DNA of 64,000 bases from Paenibacillus contaminans. GTDB lineage: Bacteria > Bacillota > Bacilli > Paenibacillales > NBRC-103111. The first letter of the stretch is position 1. Each line of letters begins with the position of its first letter. Location of the stretch: contig NZ_QMFB01000001.1 of the NCBI RefSeq assembly GCF_003285015.1, positions 806,001 through 870,000 on the forward strand, in the 5' to 3' direction. The position numbers were made by a program, and so were the translations under genes. Positions 17,186-26,132 of this stretch are shown here, one piece after another. A model generated the notes under the pieces. The model saw only the letters and a program-made list of their open reading frames with translations, did not search any database and was not told the origin of the DNA.

Positions 17186-17530
17186 ATGGCTAATATTGTG
17201 AAAAAATTTGTAGTAGGCATTCCAGTTACGAAATCAGGGAATACCGAAGAATATGAAAAGGCTATCGAATGGTATGTGAATGTGTTGGGATTTGAACTTG
17301 TTTGGAAGATGGGAATTGCAAGCCTTAAACTCGATAATGGACAAGAAATAGGACTTTTTGGAGAAGAGGACGATGAAAACAGTTTTTGGTTCACAGGCGA
17401 TATCAAAAGGAATCCGCATTACTCTAGTGAAAAAGCGCAGCGGCAGTTCAGGACTTTCTCGTCCCGGGCTGCCGCTGTTTTTAGATTCAGCGATAATCAC
17501 TTCAGGCGATATCGCATGATTGCTGCATGA
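17186..17530 (+). pseudogene. VOC family gene broken off after ~80 residues
   Basis: ATG 17186 follows GGAGG. The product matches the first VOC half (KKFVVGIPVTKSGNTEEYEKAIEWY, GFELVWKMG, LDNGQEIGLF) up to KRNPHYS, exactly where the intact VOC gene at 32298 has KENPHY. After about 17430 the sequence changes to an unrelated reading (RTFSSRAAAVFRFSDN) running through a GC-rich terminator. The second half of the fold is missing. The point of change is also the edge of the GC-rich block 17.4-21.2 kb. Confidence 0.7.
17438..17482. terminator. Intrinsic terminator at the end of the ECF/ABC block
   Basis: CAGCGGCAG (17438-17446) pairs over 9 bp with CTGCCGCTG (17469-17477); T-runs flank both sides. 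It probably ends the minus-strand exporter operon. Confidence 0.7.
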
Positions 17531-17623
17531 GAATCCTCGCCTCGCCGTCTGAGTCCGCTTTCTTGAGGATGTCAAGGTATGAGCCCAGCTTATCCAGTAC
17601 AGCGTGCACAGTATGGACATGCT

Positions 17624-18469
17624 CTACAAATCCTTCCTGCTGAACGCCCGGCAGCCCAGAAAGAGCAGAAGCGCCGAATACCCCACCGTATACAAGAGGA
17701 AAGCATTGGAAGGAACGCTCGCCATAGAAAAAGGCCCCATGTCGGACAACGCCAATCCGGCCAAATCCGCTCCGCCCATAAGTTCGTAAAGGCTTCTTCG
17801 GTAGACCGAGTCCGTGGGCAGGAGCAGCCCGGTCAGAAGCAAGATTTTTTCCAATGCGGGATGGCTGCTTTGATAAACCGTTATCCCTTCGACCAGTCCG
17901 CTGAAGAGGGAAAACCCGTACAACAAGGCGGTGCAGATCCCGTTCCCCAGCATCGGCAAATAGACGGAACCCAGCATGGTTAGCGTAAGGAGAAGGAGCG
18001 GCATCCAGAGGAACAGCCCGAAGCCCCGAAGCAGCTCATCCGCCCGCACGGGGAAGTCTGCCTGGCTGTAAATGGTCCAGACCACGGAAACGAAAAGAAT
18101 TGTACTATACACGATGATCCAAACGGCGTGACCAAGCCACTTGGCCAAATAGAGCTTCCAGCGGGAGATGGGGCGGGCGGCGACGGCCAGCAGCAGACCG
18201 TTCTCCTGCTCGCCCGTGACGGTTCCCATAGCCGAGAAAAGTACGAAGAAGGCCGAAAGGAATTGTGCGAAAAAAAGCCCCAACACGATCAGCACCATAC
18301 TGTTCAACATTCGTTGGGCCGGTGAGACCTGGTTCTGTCCTTCCATTCCGGCCAATTCTCGGATCCCGAATACGAACAAGATCAGAAACACGAAGGTCAC
18401 GATTAGCGTGACCAGGAATACCCGCTTGCGGGTCAGCTCCTTGAAGGTGGCGGCGATGTACATGGTCAT
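17624..18469 (-). CDS. ABC-2 type exporter permease
   Basis: The 281-residue protein has six hydrophobic segments, the typical N-terminus FKELTRKRVFLVTLIVTF and the cytoplasmic loop GTVTGEQENGLLLAVAARPISRWKLYLAKWLGH that defines ABC-2 transport permeases. Its start overlaps the stop of the ATPase gene (ATGA, 18466-18469). Substrate unknown; exporters run by ECF sigma factors often handle peptides or envelope-active antibiotics. Confidence 0.88.
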   Translation of the reverse strand: MTMYIAATFKELTRKRVFLVTLIVTFVFLILFVFGIRELAGMEGQNQVSPAQRMLNSMVLIVLGLFFAQFLSAFFVLFSAMGTVTGEQENGLLLAVAARPISRWKLYLAKWLGHAVWIIVYSTILFVSVVWTIYSQADFPVRADELLRGFGLFLWMPLLLLTLTMLGSVYLPMLGNGICTALLYGFSLFSGLVEGITVYQSSHPALEKILLLTGLLLPTDSVYRRSLYELMGGADLAGLALSDMGPFSMASVPSNAFLLYTVGYSALLLFLGCRAFSRKDL

Positions 18470-19461
18470 TGCGGAACACCTCCTTGGCGCGATTGGGACT
18501 GGGCCATCCGGAGGAACCAGGCCTCCAGGCTGTTCTGCTCGGGGCCGGATTCATAGAGCGTCAGACCGCTCCGGATGAACAGAGCGCACAAGTATCCGGC
18601 CTGTTCCCGATCGGTTACGCGGGCGGTAAGAAGGGCGTTCCCGCTCTCATCGGCTTCAACCAGACGCAGCAGGGAGGAGAGGGCGCCGCCGACGGCGTCG
18701 TTCAGCTCCTCCCACGTCTCGGGGAGCCAGCCGCCCAGCCGGAAGCGCCAATTGGCATCGCCGCCTACATTATCGCCGGTGCCGCTGAGCAGCTTGTGCA
18801 GCGGACCCGACGCCAAAAGCTCGCCTCCGTACAGGAAGGCGGCTTCATCGCACAGTTCCTCCACATCCTCCAACAGGTGGGTGTTGAGAAATATCGTCAC
18901 GCCTTTGCCGCGGAGCTGTTTCAACAGGCTGCGAATCTCATAGCGACCGACCGGGTCGAGGGCCGAAGAGGGTTCGTCCAGGATCACCAGCTCGGGATCT
19001 AGGAGCAGGGCGGCAGCCAAGCCGAGGCGTTGTTGCATCCCCTTGGAGAAGCCGCCTACCCGGCGGTCCGCAGCTTCAGACAGGCCGACAAGCTCAAGGG
19101 CGTCACGAACCCGGCTGCGGAAGGCGGTCGTACGCGTTTCCTGGGGGCGCAAGCCGCCCAGCTGACCATGGAAGCGGAGCACCTCCGCCGGGGTCAGCCA
19201 ATCCTGAAAGCGGAACAGCTCGGGTAAATACCCGAGCTTGCGCCGTGCCTCCGGCCGTCCTAACGGCTGCCCCAGCACGGTGGCCCGCCCGGAATCGGGG
19301 CGGTGGAGACCTGCAAGCATTTTGACGAAAGTGCTTTTGCCGGCCCCGTTCGGTCCCAACAGGCCGAAGATACAGCCTTCCGGCACCTGCAGGGTGATGC
19401 CGCGGCAGCCTCCGCGGCCGTTGTAAGTCTTGGTCAAATCCGTCGCATCAATCATCATCAT
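18466..19461 (-). CDS. ABC exporter ATP-binding protein
   Basis: The 331-residue ATPase has Walker A GLLGPNGAGKST, signature FSKGMQQRLG, Walker B LVILDEPSSALD and switch H in FLNTHLLED. A ~110-residue C-terminal extension follows the core, as in drug exporters of the BcrA/CcmA type. It pairs with the permease downstream and overlaps the anti-sigma gene by 4 bp. Confidence 0.92.
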   Translation of the reverse strand: MMMIDATDLTKTYNGRGGCRGITLQVPEGCIFGLLGPNGAGKSTFVKMLAGLHRPDSGRATVLGQPLGRPEARRKLGYLPELFRFQDWLTPAEVLRFHGQLGGLRPQETRTTAFRSRVRDALELVGLSEAADRRVGGFSKGMQQRLGLAAALLLDPELVILDEPSSALDPVGRYEIRSLLKQLRGKGVTIFLNTHLLEDVEELCDEAAFLYGGELLASGPLHKLLSGTGDNVGGDANWRFRLGGWLPETWEELNDAVGGALSSLLRLVEADESGNALLTARVTDREQAGYLCALFIRSGLTLYESGPEQNSLEAWFLRMAQSQSRQGGVPQ

Positions 19462-20630
19462 GGTTGGACAAGCTCCTCAGCAGCCCGCAGAAAGGCGGAC
19501 TCCGTAGGAAAATCCTTCGTATCGCCGCTTAGTAAGCCCAGCCGCTCGCCGTCGAGCCAGAAGATATAACGTTTCATTCCGTCCACGCTCATAACCGCAT
19601 CATGTCCGCCCAGCCGAAGGCTGGTGATCACGCCGTCTCGAGCCGGAACCGGCAGGGTGCTCTGCCAATCGCCGATTGCTGCTAGCTTAGTCCGCAAGCT
19701 GTCCGGCAGCACGGGCAGCCCCAGAACCGCCTCTCGAACGGTTGCCGCATCGATGCCGCCTTCCACCGTCAGCTCCGGCTTGCCGAATTGGAGAAGCCGC
19801 ACCGGCTTACCCGTCAAGGTACCCTCGGTTGAGAAGCTGTCCGGGATGTGCAGTCTGATGGCTTTGCCGTCCGCTTCGGTAGGAAGGGTCGTGCTGCTGC
19901 CCAAACGGGTGAGCAGTCGATTGACTGACTCCACATTTAGATGAAAGGTCAGTGCCGACGCCGGCTGGAATATGGGGTCGGTCGAGTCGTCCGGCTGCAG
20001 CAGCGGTGCGCCCATCCGTTTATTCGCTTCCTCCCAGGCAATCGTACGGGTCTCGCCTCCGCCTGTTTGGGTCAAGCTGCCGTATTGGGCCAGGTTGAAG
20101 CTCCTGTCTCCATCAGGCGAGCCCTTTTCCAGCAGGTCGGAGATGGCCGTCATGTCATCCGCTGAGATTCCGACACCGACCATATGCTGGATACGGAAGG
20201 TTTGCTGCATGGCGGCAAGCGCCCGGTCCCCAAGAGGGGTTGCCATCATGCCGATGACCATTATCGCTGCGGCGGCTCCAGCAGCCAGCCTCCGAAGCCT
20301 GCGTTTGGCAGGTCTCTCCGTCCGCCAAGTGCCGTTCGCCTCGTTAGCCTTTGTCGCGTTTATGGTCCCCGTGTTCCCGCTGACCGAGGATCCTTGTTCC
20401 ACCCGGAATGCTCCCGTCTTCTTCATATCAATTGCACCATCCTTCAAGTGATTATCTTGATTTCCATCCATTCGTGCCTCGATTTTTGTTTCGTCCGAAC
20501 GCCGACCTTCCTCCGCCTGCTTCCAAAACGCCGGAACCGGCTCCCGGGACGCCGACTTTGCGAACCTGTCCCATGCCCGATCCGTATCAAAAACCGGCTC
20601 CTTGCCGGTCCGTTTCTTTCCGTCCTCCAT
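19458..20630 (-). CDS. Membrane protein behind the ECF sigma factor, probable anti-sigma factor
   Basis: A 390-residue protein with GGAGGAGGAA before its ATG. It has a hydrophilic, presumably cytoplasmic N-terminus (~1-110, AWDRFAKSA and many charged residues), one membrane helix at ~115-140 (RRLAAGAAAAIMVIGMM) and an extracytoplasmic C-terminus of ~250 residues. The topology and the 44-bp overlap with the sigma factor gene fit an anti-sigma factor or sensor. No zinc-binding ZAS motif is visible, so the assignment rests on context. Confidence 0.65.
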   Translation of the reverse strand: MEDGKKRTGKEPVFDTDRAWDRFAKSASREPVPAFWKQAEEGRRSDETKIEARMDGNQDNHLKDGAIDMKKTGAFRVEQGSSVSGNTGTINATKANEANGTWRTERPAKRRLRRLAAGAAAAIMVIGMMATPLGDRALAAMQQTFRIQHMVGVGISADDMTAISDLLEKGSPDGDRSFNLAQYGSLTQTGGGETRTIAWEEANKRMGAPLLQPDDSTDPIFQPASALTFHLNVESVNRLLTRLGSSTTLPTEADGKAIRLHIPDSFSTEGTLTGKPVRLLQFGKPELTVEGGIDAATVREAVLGLPVLPDSLRTKLAAIGDWQSTLPVPARDGVITSLRLGGHDAVMSVDGMKRYIFWLDGERLGLLSGDTKDFPTESAFLRAAEELVQP

Positions 20631-21156
20631 CGTGCAGTTCCTCCTCCTGCCCGTATTTCTTCTTCATCCGTTCCTCCGCCCGGGCCAACAGCGTGCCGAC
20701 AATCTTCGGGTTAATTTCCAGCCGACGGGCAATCTCCTCGTAGCTGTACCCTTCCTCCCGAAGCAGAAGGGCGTTCCGGTCCCGGTCCGAGAGCTTCTGG
20801 AGCACCCGGCGGACGATGTCGATTTCCCATTCGCGGATAACCTCCGCCTCTCCCGATGGGGCGGCGCCTTCCGACCAAGCCGCCACGCGGGCGGTTTCCT
20901 TTTCCAACAATGCTTTGCCCGACGACCGATGTCTCAAATAATCGTAGCCCACCCGGGTCAGAACCCGGTGCAGCCAAGCGCCGACGGCCTCCAGCCGGTC
21001 CGGAGGGCTCCGATACAGCCGCAGGAAAACCTCTTGGGCCAAATCCTCGGCCGCCGCATAATCGCCGGTCAACGAATAAAGCTTCCGCGCCACCTCCGGA
21101 TAATGCTCCCGGAACAAGCGCTGGAACAACTCGGGTACCTGTGCGCTTTCTTCCAT
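20587..21156 (-). CDS. ECF-type RNA polymerase sigma factor
   Basis: ATG 21156 has GGGGGGA upstream and is preferred over the start at 21225. The 189-residue protein has region 2 (LFREHYPEVARKLYSLTGDYAAAEDLAQEVFLRLYR) and region 4 (LSDRDRNALLLREEGYSYEEIARRLEINPKIVGTLLARAEERMKKKY). It presumably directs transcription of its own operon, including the ABC exporter, after an envelope signal. Codons are strongly G/C-ending compared with genes on either side. Confidence 0.92.
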   Translation of the reverse strand: MEESAQVPELFQRLFREHYPEVARKLYSLTGDYAAAEDLAQEVFLRLYRSPPDRLEAVGAWLHRVLTRVGYDYLRHRSSGKALLEKETARVAAWSEGAAPSGEAEVIREWEIDIVRRVLQKLSDRDRNALLLREEGYSYEEIARRLEINPKIVGTLLARAEERMKKKYGQEEELHDGGRKETDRQGAGF

Positions 21157-21303
21157 GTTGCCGCCGTCCCCCCTTTCGTTAATAAGACGGATGCCGGATC
21201 GGTTTTGTATCAGTTGAACATACAAACGGTTCGTGTACGTTAAAATTTCAATCCCGTCCCATCAAATCCTTTATTCTATTATCCCCTTGTTTTGCGGAAG
21301 GTA

Positions 21304-21335
21304 TTGACAATTTCTTTGTATTAGTACCATAATAC
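21304..21335 (+). promoter_or_regulatory. Promoter and operator of the GntR-type ABC operon
   Basis: TTGACA (21304-21309) and CATAAT (21328-21333) are 18 bp apart. GTATTAGTACCATAATAC (21318-21335), an inverted repeat GTATTA/TAATAC, covers the -10 box. A near copy lies at 21793-21810. Confidence 0.75.
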
Positions 21336-21364
21336 AATCAAGTGATAAGGCGGGTGAGTCCGGT

Positions 21365-21736
21365 GTGCTGAATTTTTATGAGTTGAAGCTGAATAACAAA
21401 GAGCCCGTTTATGTGCAGGCAGCCTTATACGTGAAGAGGCAAATTTTATTGAAAAAAGCGATATCGGGAGACCGTTTGCCTTCCAGGCGGGAGATCGCCG
21501 CACAGCTGAACATTAATCCGAATACGGTACAGAAAGCGTTCAAGCTGATGGAAGATGAAGGCTTCGTCCGGACGAGCGGAACGCAGGGAAGCGTCATTTA
21601 TGTGGATGAAGCAGTATTCAATCGTATTGAAGCTGAGCTTACCGAGGAGTTAGTCAAGGAATTCATACATTCCGCCAAGGAAATCAATTTATCTTTCAAA
21701 AGAGTGGTCGAACTCGTCAGCGAGCTTTGGGAATAA
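21365..21736 (+). CDS. GntR family regulator, YtrA type
   Basis: A 123-residue protein from GTG 21365. It has the winged helix (VYVQAALYVKRQILLKKAISGDRLPSRREIAAQLNINPNTVQKAFKLMEDEGFV) and only a short ~45-residue helical tail, as in YtrA-subfamily regulators that have no ligand domain of FadR or UTRA type. YtrA proteins repress their own ABC transporter operons and respond to cell-wall antibiotics such as those binding lipid II. It should bind the repeat at its promoter and that at 21793. Confidence 0.88.
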   Translation: MLNFYELKLNNKEPVYVQAALYVKRQILLKKAISGDRLPSRREIAAQLNINPNTVQKAFKLMEDEGFVRTSGTQGSVIYVDEAVFNRIEAELTEELVKEFIHSAKEINLSFKRVVELVSELWE

Positions 21737-21792
21737 CAAATAAATTGCCGCCGGTATCCTGGGACTGAGCGGCGAAAAAATTTGCCTGTATT

Positions 21793-21810
21793 GTACTAAT
21801 GCCATAATAC
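21793..21810 (+). promoter_or_regulatory. Second GntR operator before the permease gene
   Basis: GTACTAATGCCATAATAC matches the promoter operator at 21318 in 15 of 18 positions, including the whole right half CCATAATAC, 15 bp before the permease ATG. It may be an internal promoter under the same repressor. Confidence 0.65.
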
Positions 21811-21825
21811 AAAAGAGGTGTCGCA

Positions 21826-22599
21826 ATGAAAGGTTTTTACCGCTTGGTGCAAAATGAATTCAAAGCATGGCATAGAGCGATTGCGCTGATCTGTCTAGGG
21901 GCCGTCGTTTCACAGCTAGGGCTGCTTTATTCGGCGACGAAGTATTCCAGTGGGGAGTGGCCTTACGAACGCTTCGAAGATTTGTACGTTTCGTCGGGCT
22001 GCGTCGCCGTATTTCTTGTCTTTTTTGCGGCGGCGTGCGGATTTTTCCTGAAAACGTTCTATGCGCAATATTGGGGCAGCAAGAGCGTTTATACTTACCT
22101 TACGCTGCCGGTCAAGCGCGAAACGGTATATGCCAGCAAGCTTGGCGTTTTTATAAGCTGTCTGCTCATGCTAATTGCAGCGCAGTTTATCAGCATTCGG
22201 CTTGGGTACGGGCTTTTTGCCGCAAGATTGGACGCTTACAGCGAGGGGCAGCTATCGATGCGCAACGGATTGTTTTTGGCGGTTATACGTTCGGACTTTT
22301 TTCGCATCCTGCTTCCGTTGAATGTTAGCCGGATCTTGTCTTCTTTGTGCATACTAGTCGCCCTCGCGACCGCTCTGTATTACGGCGTACTGTGCGAGCG
22401 GAGCAAAAAATACTGGGGAATCAGCATCATTATCGCTGCGTTTTTCATCATGATCAAGGTGCTTGGCTACCGCATGAGCGAGACGATCTATTTCAGCCCT
22501 CCTAGCGGCTTGTACCCAAGCAGCGCAATGCTTCTGGTTCTGAGCGGTTTTTTCGTATGGCATGGCATCCGGCTGATGAAAAGAGGCGCAATAGCTTGA
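21826..22599 (+). CDS. ABC transporter membrane subunit of the GntR operon
   Basis: The 257-residue protein has AGAGGTG before its ATG and about six membrane helices (ALICLGAVVSQLGLLYS; VAVFLVFFAAACGFFL; LGVFISCLLMLIAAQFISI; ILSSLCILVALATALYYG; GISIIIAAFFIMIKVL; SAMLLVLSGFFVW). The loop VYTYLTLPVKRETVYASKLG resembles the loop of ABC-2 permeases. It presumably works with the ATPase at 23968. Confidence 0.75.
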   Translation: MKGFYRLVQNEFKAWHRAIALICLGAVVSQLGLLYSATKYSSGEWPYERFEDLYVSSGCVAVFLVFFAAACGFFLKTFYAQYWGSKSVYTYLTLPVKRETVYASKLGVFISCLLMLIAAQFISIRLGYGLFAARLDAYSEGQLSMRNGLFLAVIRSDFFRILLPLNVSRILSSLCILVALATALYYGVLCERSKKYWGISIIIAAFFIMIKVLGYRMSETIYFSPPSGLYPSSAMLLVLSGFFVWHGIRLMKRGAIA

Positions 22600-22613
22600 C
22601 AGGGGGGATCGGT

Positions 22614-23939
22614 GTGGAAAAACGGAGCATAATGAAAAAATGGAAAAAACATGCCGTGATTCCTGCGCTGCTGGCGGCTATCGGGATTATATCCGCCATA
22701 GCGTTTGACACGTTCAAGATGAGAGACGACGGGACTTTTTATATACAGGATTTGCAAGGCAGCCGCGAGACGATCCGGGATATTACATTCAGCGGGGAAT
22801 TAAAAGACGGTTATCATCGAACCCGCTTCCGGATCGAGCAGGGAGAAGTCAGGACCCGTACGGAGCTGTTCAAGCAGCCGGAGTATGCTCGGGCAAACAG
22901 GTATAGTCCCGGTGCTCCCAAGCAAATGGGCGAGACGGAGTATGAGGTTCACGGCAGCCTTGCATTCGAAATTACATCACGCGAAATAGTAAACGGGATT
23001 CCGATTCCTGCAGGCGTGGCGAATGTCACACCGGGCATCTTTTATTCCGATTCTGCGCGGCAGGATAATTCCTCTCGATATACCAATCCGCTGGAGTATG
23101 GGCTTGCCAAAGTCGGCGACCGCGTCTTTTTTACGGTGCCTGTATCCGCCGATTTCCAAGGTGCAAGCGGCATCTATGAGCTGAATTTTTACGAATGGGG
23201 ACGAGTGCCGACGGAGGAAAAGCCTGTACCTCGCAAAATTGCCGAGATCGGTCTTGAAGCCAATCAGAGCGGGCAAGGCTCCGGATTGGAGATTCTTGGG
23301 ATGGAAGCGGTGGGAAGCAAGCTCGCCGTGCTGATTGCCGAGGATAATCGCCTGAAAATACGCGGATTCGACAGCGAAAGCGGAGAACAGCTTGGAGAAG
23401 CGGTCATACCGGAATTTCGCTTGGTTGGCCGTACCGGCGATCAACAGACTGAACAAGCGGAGGCGAAGAATCTCGAAGTTTATCATGAAACTTATACGGC
23501 TTTCGTCGACCCCGAGCGAAATATATTGAACTTAAGCTTCAATGCAAGCCCTTCGGAGCCGGGAGAGCTCAAACGAATGTTGGTAAGTTTTGACTTCTCC
23601 GATGGCGTCCGTATGGTCAACAAGCTGCAATGGACGATCGAAGACGGCGACGAGGACAATTTCAGCGGCATGATGAGTATGGGATATCGCGACGGTAAGC
23701 TTTACGTGCTTAAGACTTTAAGGGAACGAGACGATCAAGAACGTTATGCATACGATATTTTGCGGCCCAAGCGGTTTCTCATTTATGCGTTCGAAGGCTC
23801 GGAGCTGATTTATAAAGGAGAGCTTAAAACCGATTTGAATGACGATATCATTAGAGCCATGAATTTGGCACCTGCGCGAGGCGGATTCAGTTACGATCAG
23901 AAGGAGTACAGATTTTTTGATCAATTGAAGGTGGAATAG
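22614..23939 (+). CDS. Membrane-anchored extracytoplasmic protein of the GntR/ABC operon
   Basis: GTG 22614 is chosen for the GGGGGGA site 5 bp upstream; an ATG at 22557 overlaps the preceding gene. The 441-residue protein has an N-terminal membrane anchor (AVIPALLAAIGIISAIAF) and then a long outward domain rich in beta strands, with repeated patterns such as GSKLAVLIAEDNRLKIRGFD and GYRDGKLYVLKTL that suggest a beta-propeller. No named family is recognised. Its place between permease and ATPase implies an accessory or sensing role for the transporter. Confidence 0.6.
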   Translation: MEKRSIMKKWKKHAVIPALLAAIGIISAIAFDTFKMRDDGTFYIQDLQGSRETIRDITFSGELKDGYHRTRFRIEQGEVRTRTELFKQPEYARANRYSPGAPKQMGETEYEVHGSLAFEITSREIVNGIPIPAGVANVTPGIFYSDSARQDNSSRYTNPLEYGLAKVGDRVFFTVPVSADFQGASGIYELNFYEWGRVPTEEKPVPRKIAEIGLEANQSGQGSGLEILGMEAVGSKLAVLIAEDNRLKIRGFDSESGEQLGEAVIPEFRLVGRTGDQQTEQAEAKNLEVYHETYTAFVDPERNILNLSFNASPSEPGELKRMLVSFDFSDGVRMVNKLQWTIEDGDEDNFSGMMSMGYRDGKLYVLKTLRERDDQERYAYDILRPKRFLIYAFEGSELIYKGELKTDLNDDIIRAMNLAPARGGFSYDQKEYRFFDQLKVE

Positions 23940-23967
23940 TTATTGAAGCAAGTAAGGAGGCCTGTCG

Positions 23968-24684
23968 GTGATTGAACTGAAATATATGGAAAAACGCTAT
24001 GCCGGAAGCGACGCCTACGTATATGTACGCGACATGACCATTCAAAAAGGTGAAATTGTCGGCATACTCGGGGAAAACGGCAGCGGCAAAACCACGCTTC
24101 TTAAATCGATTATGGGGATCGGGGAAGTGCAGAACGGCAGCATAACGATAGAGGGGAAACCGGCGTCGGAGCTTTATGATCGAATGGCGTTTATTACCGA
24201 GGAGGGCAGTTTTTTCCCCGACTTGACGCCTGACGAGTACGCACAATTTTTGGCGGGATTTTTTACGCGGTTCGATCGGGAGCTTTACGACAAGCTGCTC
24301 AAGTTTTATGAGCTCGAGCCGGAGGATGCGATCAAAACATTTTCCAAAGGGCAAAAAGCGAAGCTCGAAATCTGTGCAGGTCTGGCAAAAAAGGCGGACT
24401 ACCTGCTGATGGACGAACCCCTGATCGGCAAAGACATGTTTACGCGGCGCGATTTCTTCAAGCTAATGCTGTCAGGTTTAAGGGGCGATGAAACGGTGTT
24501 GTTTGCTACGCATTTGATCGACGATGTCGAGCATGTCATTGACCGAGCCATTATTATGAAAAAAGGCAGAGTCGCAGCCGATTTCTATATTGACGAGATG
24601 AGGGAGCAGGGCCGGACATTGGCGGAGATGATGGCCGAAGCTTCCGGTTACAAGGCCGACAAGTATCGGGATGTTTTCGAATAA
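23968..24684 (+). CDS. ABC transporter ATP-binding protein
   Basis: From GTG 23968 with AAGGAGG upstream; 238 residues. Walker A GILGENGSGKTT, Walker B YLLMDEPLIG and H-switch FATHLID are intact. The signature is FSKGQKAKLE, a degenerate LSGGQ as in the YtrB/EcsA-like exporter group. The closing gene of the GntR operon. A weak repeat ATCCCG/CGGGAT follows the stop without a T-run. Confidence 0.9.
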   Translation: MIELKYMEKRYAGSDAYVYVRDMTIQKGEIVGILGENGSGKTTLLKSIMGIGEVQNGSITIEGKPASELYDRMAFITEEGSFFPDLTPDEYAQFLAGFFTRFDRELYDKLLKFYELEPEDAIKTFSKGQKAKLEICAGLAKKADYLLMDEPLIGKDMFTRRDFFKLMLSGLRGDETVLFATHLIDDVEHVIDRAIIMKKGRVAADFYIDEMREQGRTLAEMMAEASGYKADKYRDVFE

Positions 24685-24783
24685 CGGGGATGAACAATCA
24701 ATCCCGCACAATAACGGGATATCACAAGATGTGTTACGACAGGGTGGAAATGTGCTACAATTTGTGTTGAAGGAGGAGCAATC

Positions 24784-24867
24784 ATGCATATTGACGAAGT
24801 GATCGCAACGACAACAAACTTGATGAATTGCTTCACTATACGAGCGTTGATGGCGCGTTTTTCATAA
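24784..24867 (+). CDS. Possible 27-residue ORF
   Basis: An AAGGAGGAGC site 6 bp before ATG 24784 and an extended -10 (TGCTACAAT, 24753-24761) upstream point to real expression signals. The product (MHIDEVIATTTNLMNCFTIR...) matches nothing I know. It may be a small protein, or the start of a gene whose rest is lost. The flanking 24685-24963 holds nothing else. Confidence 0.35.
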   Translation: MHIDEVIATTTNLMNCFTIRALMARFS

Positions 24868-24963
24868 CCTCTATTTACTTGCTTTCGGATTAGGCGAGCG
24901 TATGCGGATGAATGCAGTCTGAGAAACAGGGCGTTACAAATAACAGAGGAGCAGTGGAACCGG

Positions 24964-25941
24964 ATGAGAGAAGTTATTGTAGTAGGAGGAGGTCCATGCG
25001 GGCTTTCGGTTGGGGCGGCTTTGCAAGAATTGGAGATTGACTATTTGATTCTCGAGAAACGAGCCATTGTAAACTCGATTCTTTCCTTTCCTGTAAATAT
25101 GCGGTTTTACAGTACGAGCGACAGGCTGGAAATCGGAAATATACCCTTTTTATCTGAAGAGGATCGTCCCACTCGGCAAGAAGTGCTGCGATACTATCGT
25201 TCGGTCGTTTCGAGGCAGCAAATGAATATACTGACGTTTCAACATGTTATCAACATAGAGCGTACATTGGGCGGTTTCCTCGTTCGAACGCAAAATCACC
25301 TTTCCAAAGAAGAAGGTTTCGAAGCCCGCAGAATTGTCCTTGCTACGGGAATATATGATCATCCTCGATTATTGGATGTTCCCGGAGAGAGGATGTCCAA
25401 AGTCATGCACTATTATACGGAAGGTCACTCTTATTCGGGAAGACGGGTGCTTGTAGCCGGAGGGAAAAATTCCGCCATTGAAGCGGTAATCGACCTCTAC
25501 CGAAACGGAGCCGAAGTATCGTTGGTTCATCGCGGCGCAACGGTTTATCAAGGGATTAAGCCGACCTTGCTGCATGATATTCGGAATCTGATCGAAAAGG
25601 GTAAAATCAGCTTTTATCCGGAGTCGACAATCACTTGTATTGAAGAGGACCATGTTCTTATTCAAAGTTTGAATGGGCCGGTCAAGATACAAAATGATTT
25701 TGTATTTTCCTTAATTGGCTATCAGCCTGATCTTTCTATGTTAAGCAATCTAGGGATCAGACTGGATCATGAAACGCAAATTCCGGATTTTGACCCTGAA
25801 ACGTATGAAACCAATGGGCCGGATATTTATGTTGCCGGCGTAATTACAGGCGGAATAACCAATAAAGTATTTATTGACGATGGACGTCTCCACGGTCCGA
25901 AAATCGCGAATCATATTGCGAAACAGATGAATGGGAGCTAG
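24964..25941 (+). CDS. ypdA: YpdA-like bacillithiol disulfide (bacilliredoxin) reductase
   Basis: The 325-residue flavoprotein has the FAD dinucleotide motif VIVVGGGPCGLSVGAAL at the N-terminus, NAD(P)H motif RVLVAGGKNSAIEAVIDL in the middle, GIYDHPRLLDVPGE and a C-terminal IYVAGVITGG. The Cys in the first motif (GGGPCGL) is the conserved YpdA cysteine; there is no CxxC pair as in thioredoxin reductase. YpdA (Bdr) recycles oxidised bacillithiol with NADPH in Firmicutes. It stands alone, with its own terminator. Confidence 0.88.
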   Translation: MREVIVVGGGPCGLSVGAALQELEIDYLILEKRAIVNSILSFPVNMRFYSTSDRLEIGNIPFLSEEDRPTRQEVLRYYRSVVSRQQMNILTFQHVINIERTLGGFLVRTQNHLSKEEGFEARRIVLATGIYDHPRLLDVPGERMSKVMHYYTEGHSYSGRRVLVAGGKNSAIEAVIDLYRNGAEVSLVHRGATVYQGIKPTLLHDIRNLIEKGKISFYPESTITCIEEDHVLIQSLNGPVKIQNDFVFSLIGYQPDLSMLSNLGIRLDHETQIPDFDPETYETNGPDIYVAGVITGGITNKVFIDDGRLHGPKIANHIAKQMNGS

Positions 25942-26042
25942 AACTAGGGATAGAGGATGGGACCTGGGCATGTTTTTCCGGTCAGAAGCGCCTAAAGTTT
26001 CAATCATTGCGTCTAATTCCAGTCTGAGGAATGTTGAAGAGG

Positions 26043-26090
26043 AAGAACCACCGAAGGATGAAAAATCCAGTGCGGTGGTTCTTTTATTTT
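26043..26090 (+). terminator. Intrinsic terminator after ypdA
   Basis: AAGAACCACCG (26043-26053) pairs over 11 bp with CGGTGGTTCTT (26073-26083), followed by TTATTTT. Confidence 0.9.
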
Positions 26091-26132
26091 ACACGTCATC
26101 TATGCCATCATTATAGATGGAGGCGATGAGGG

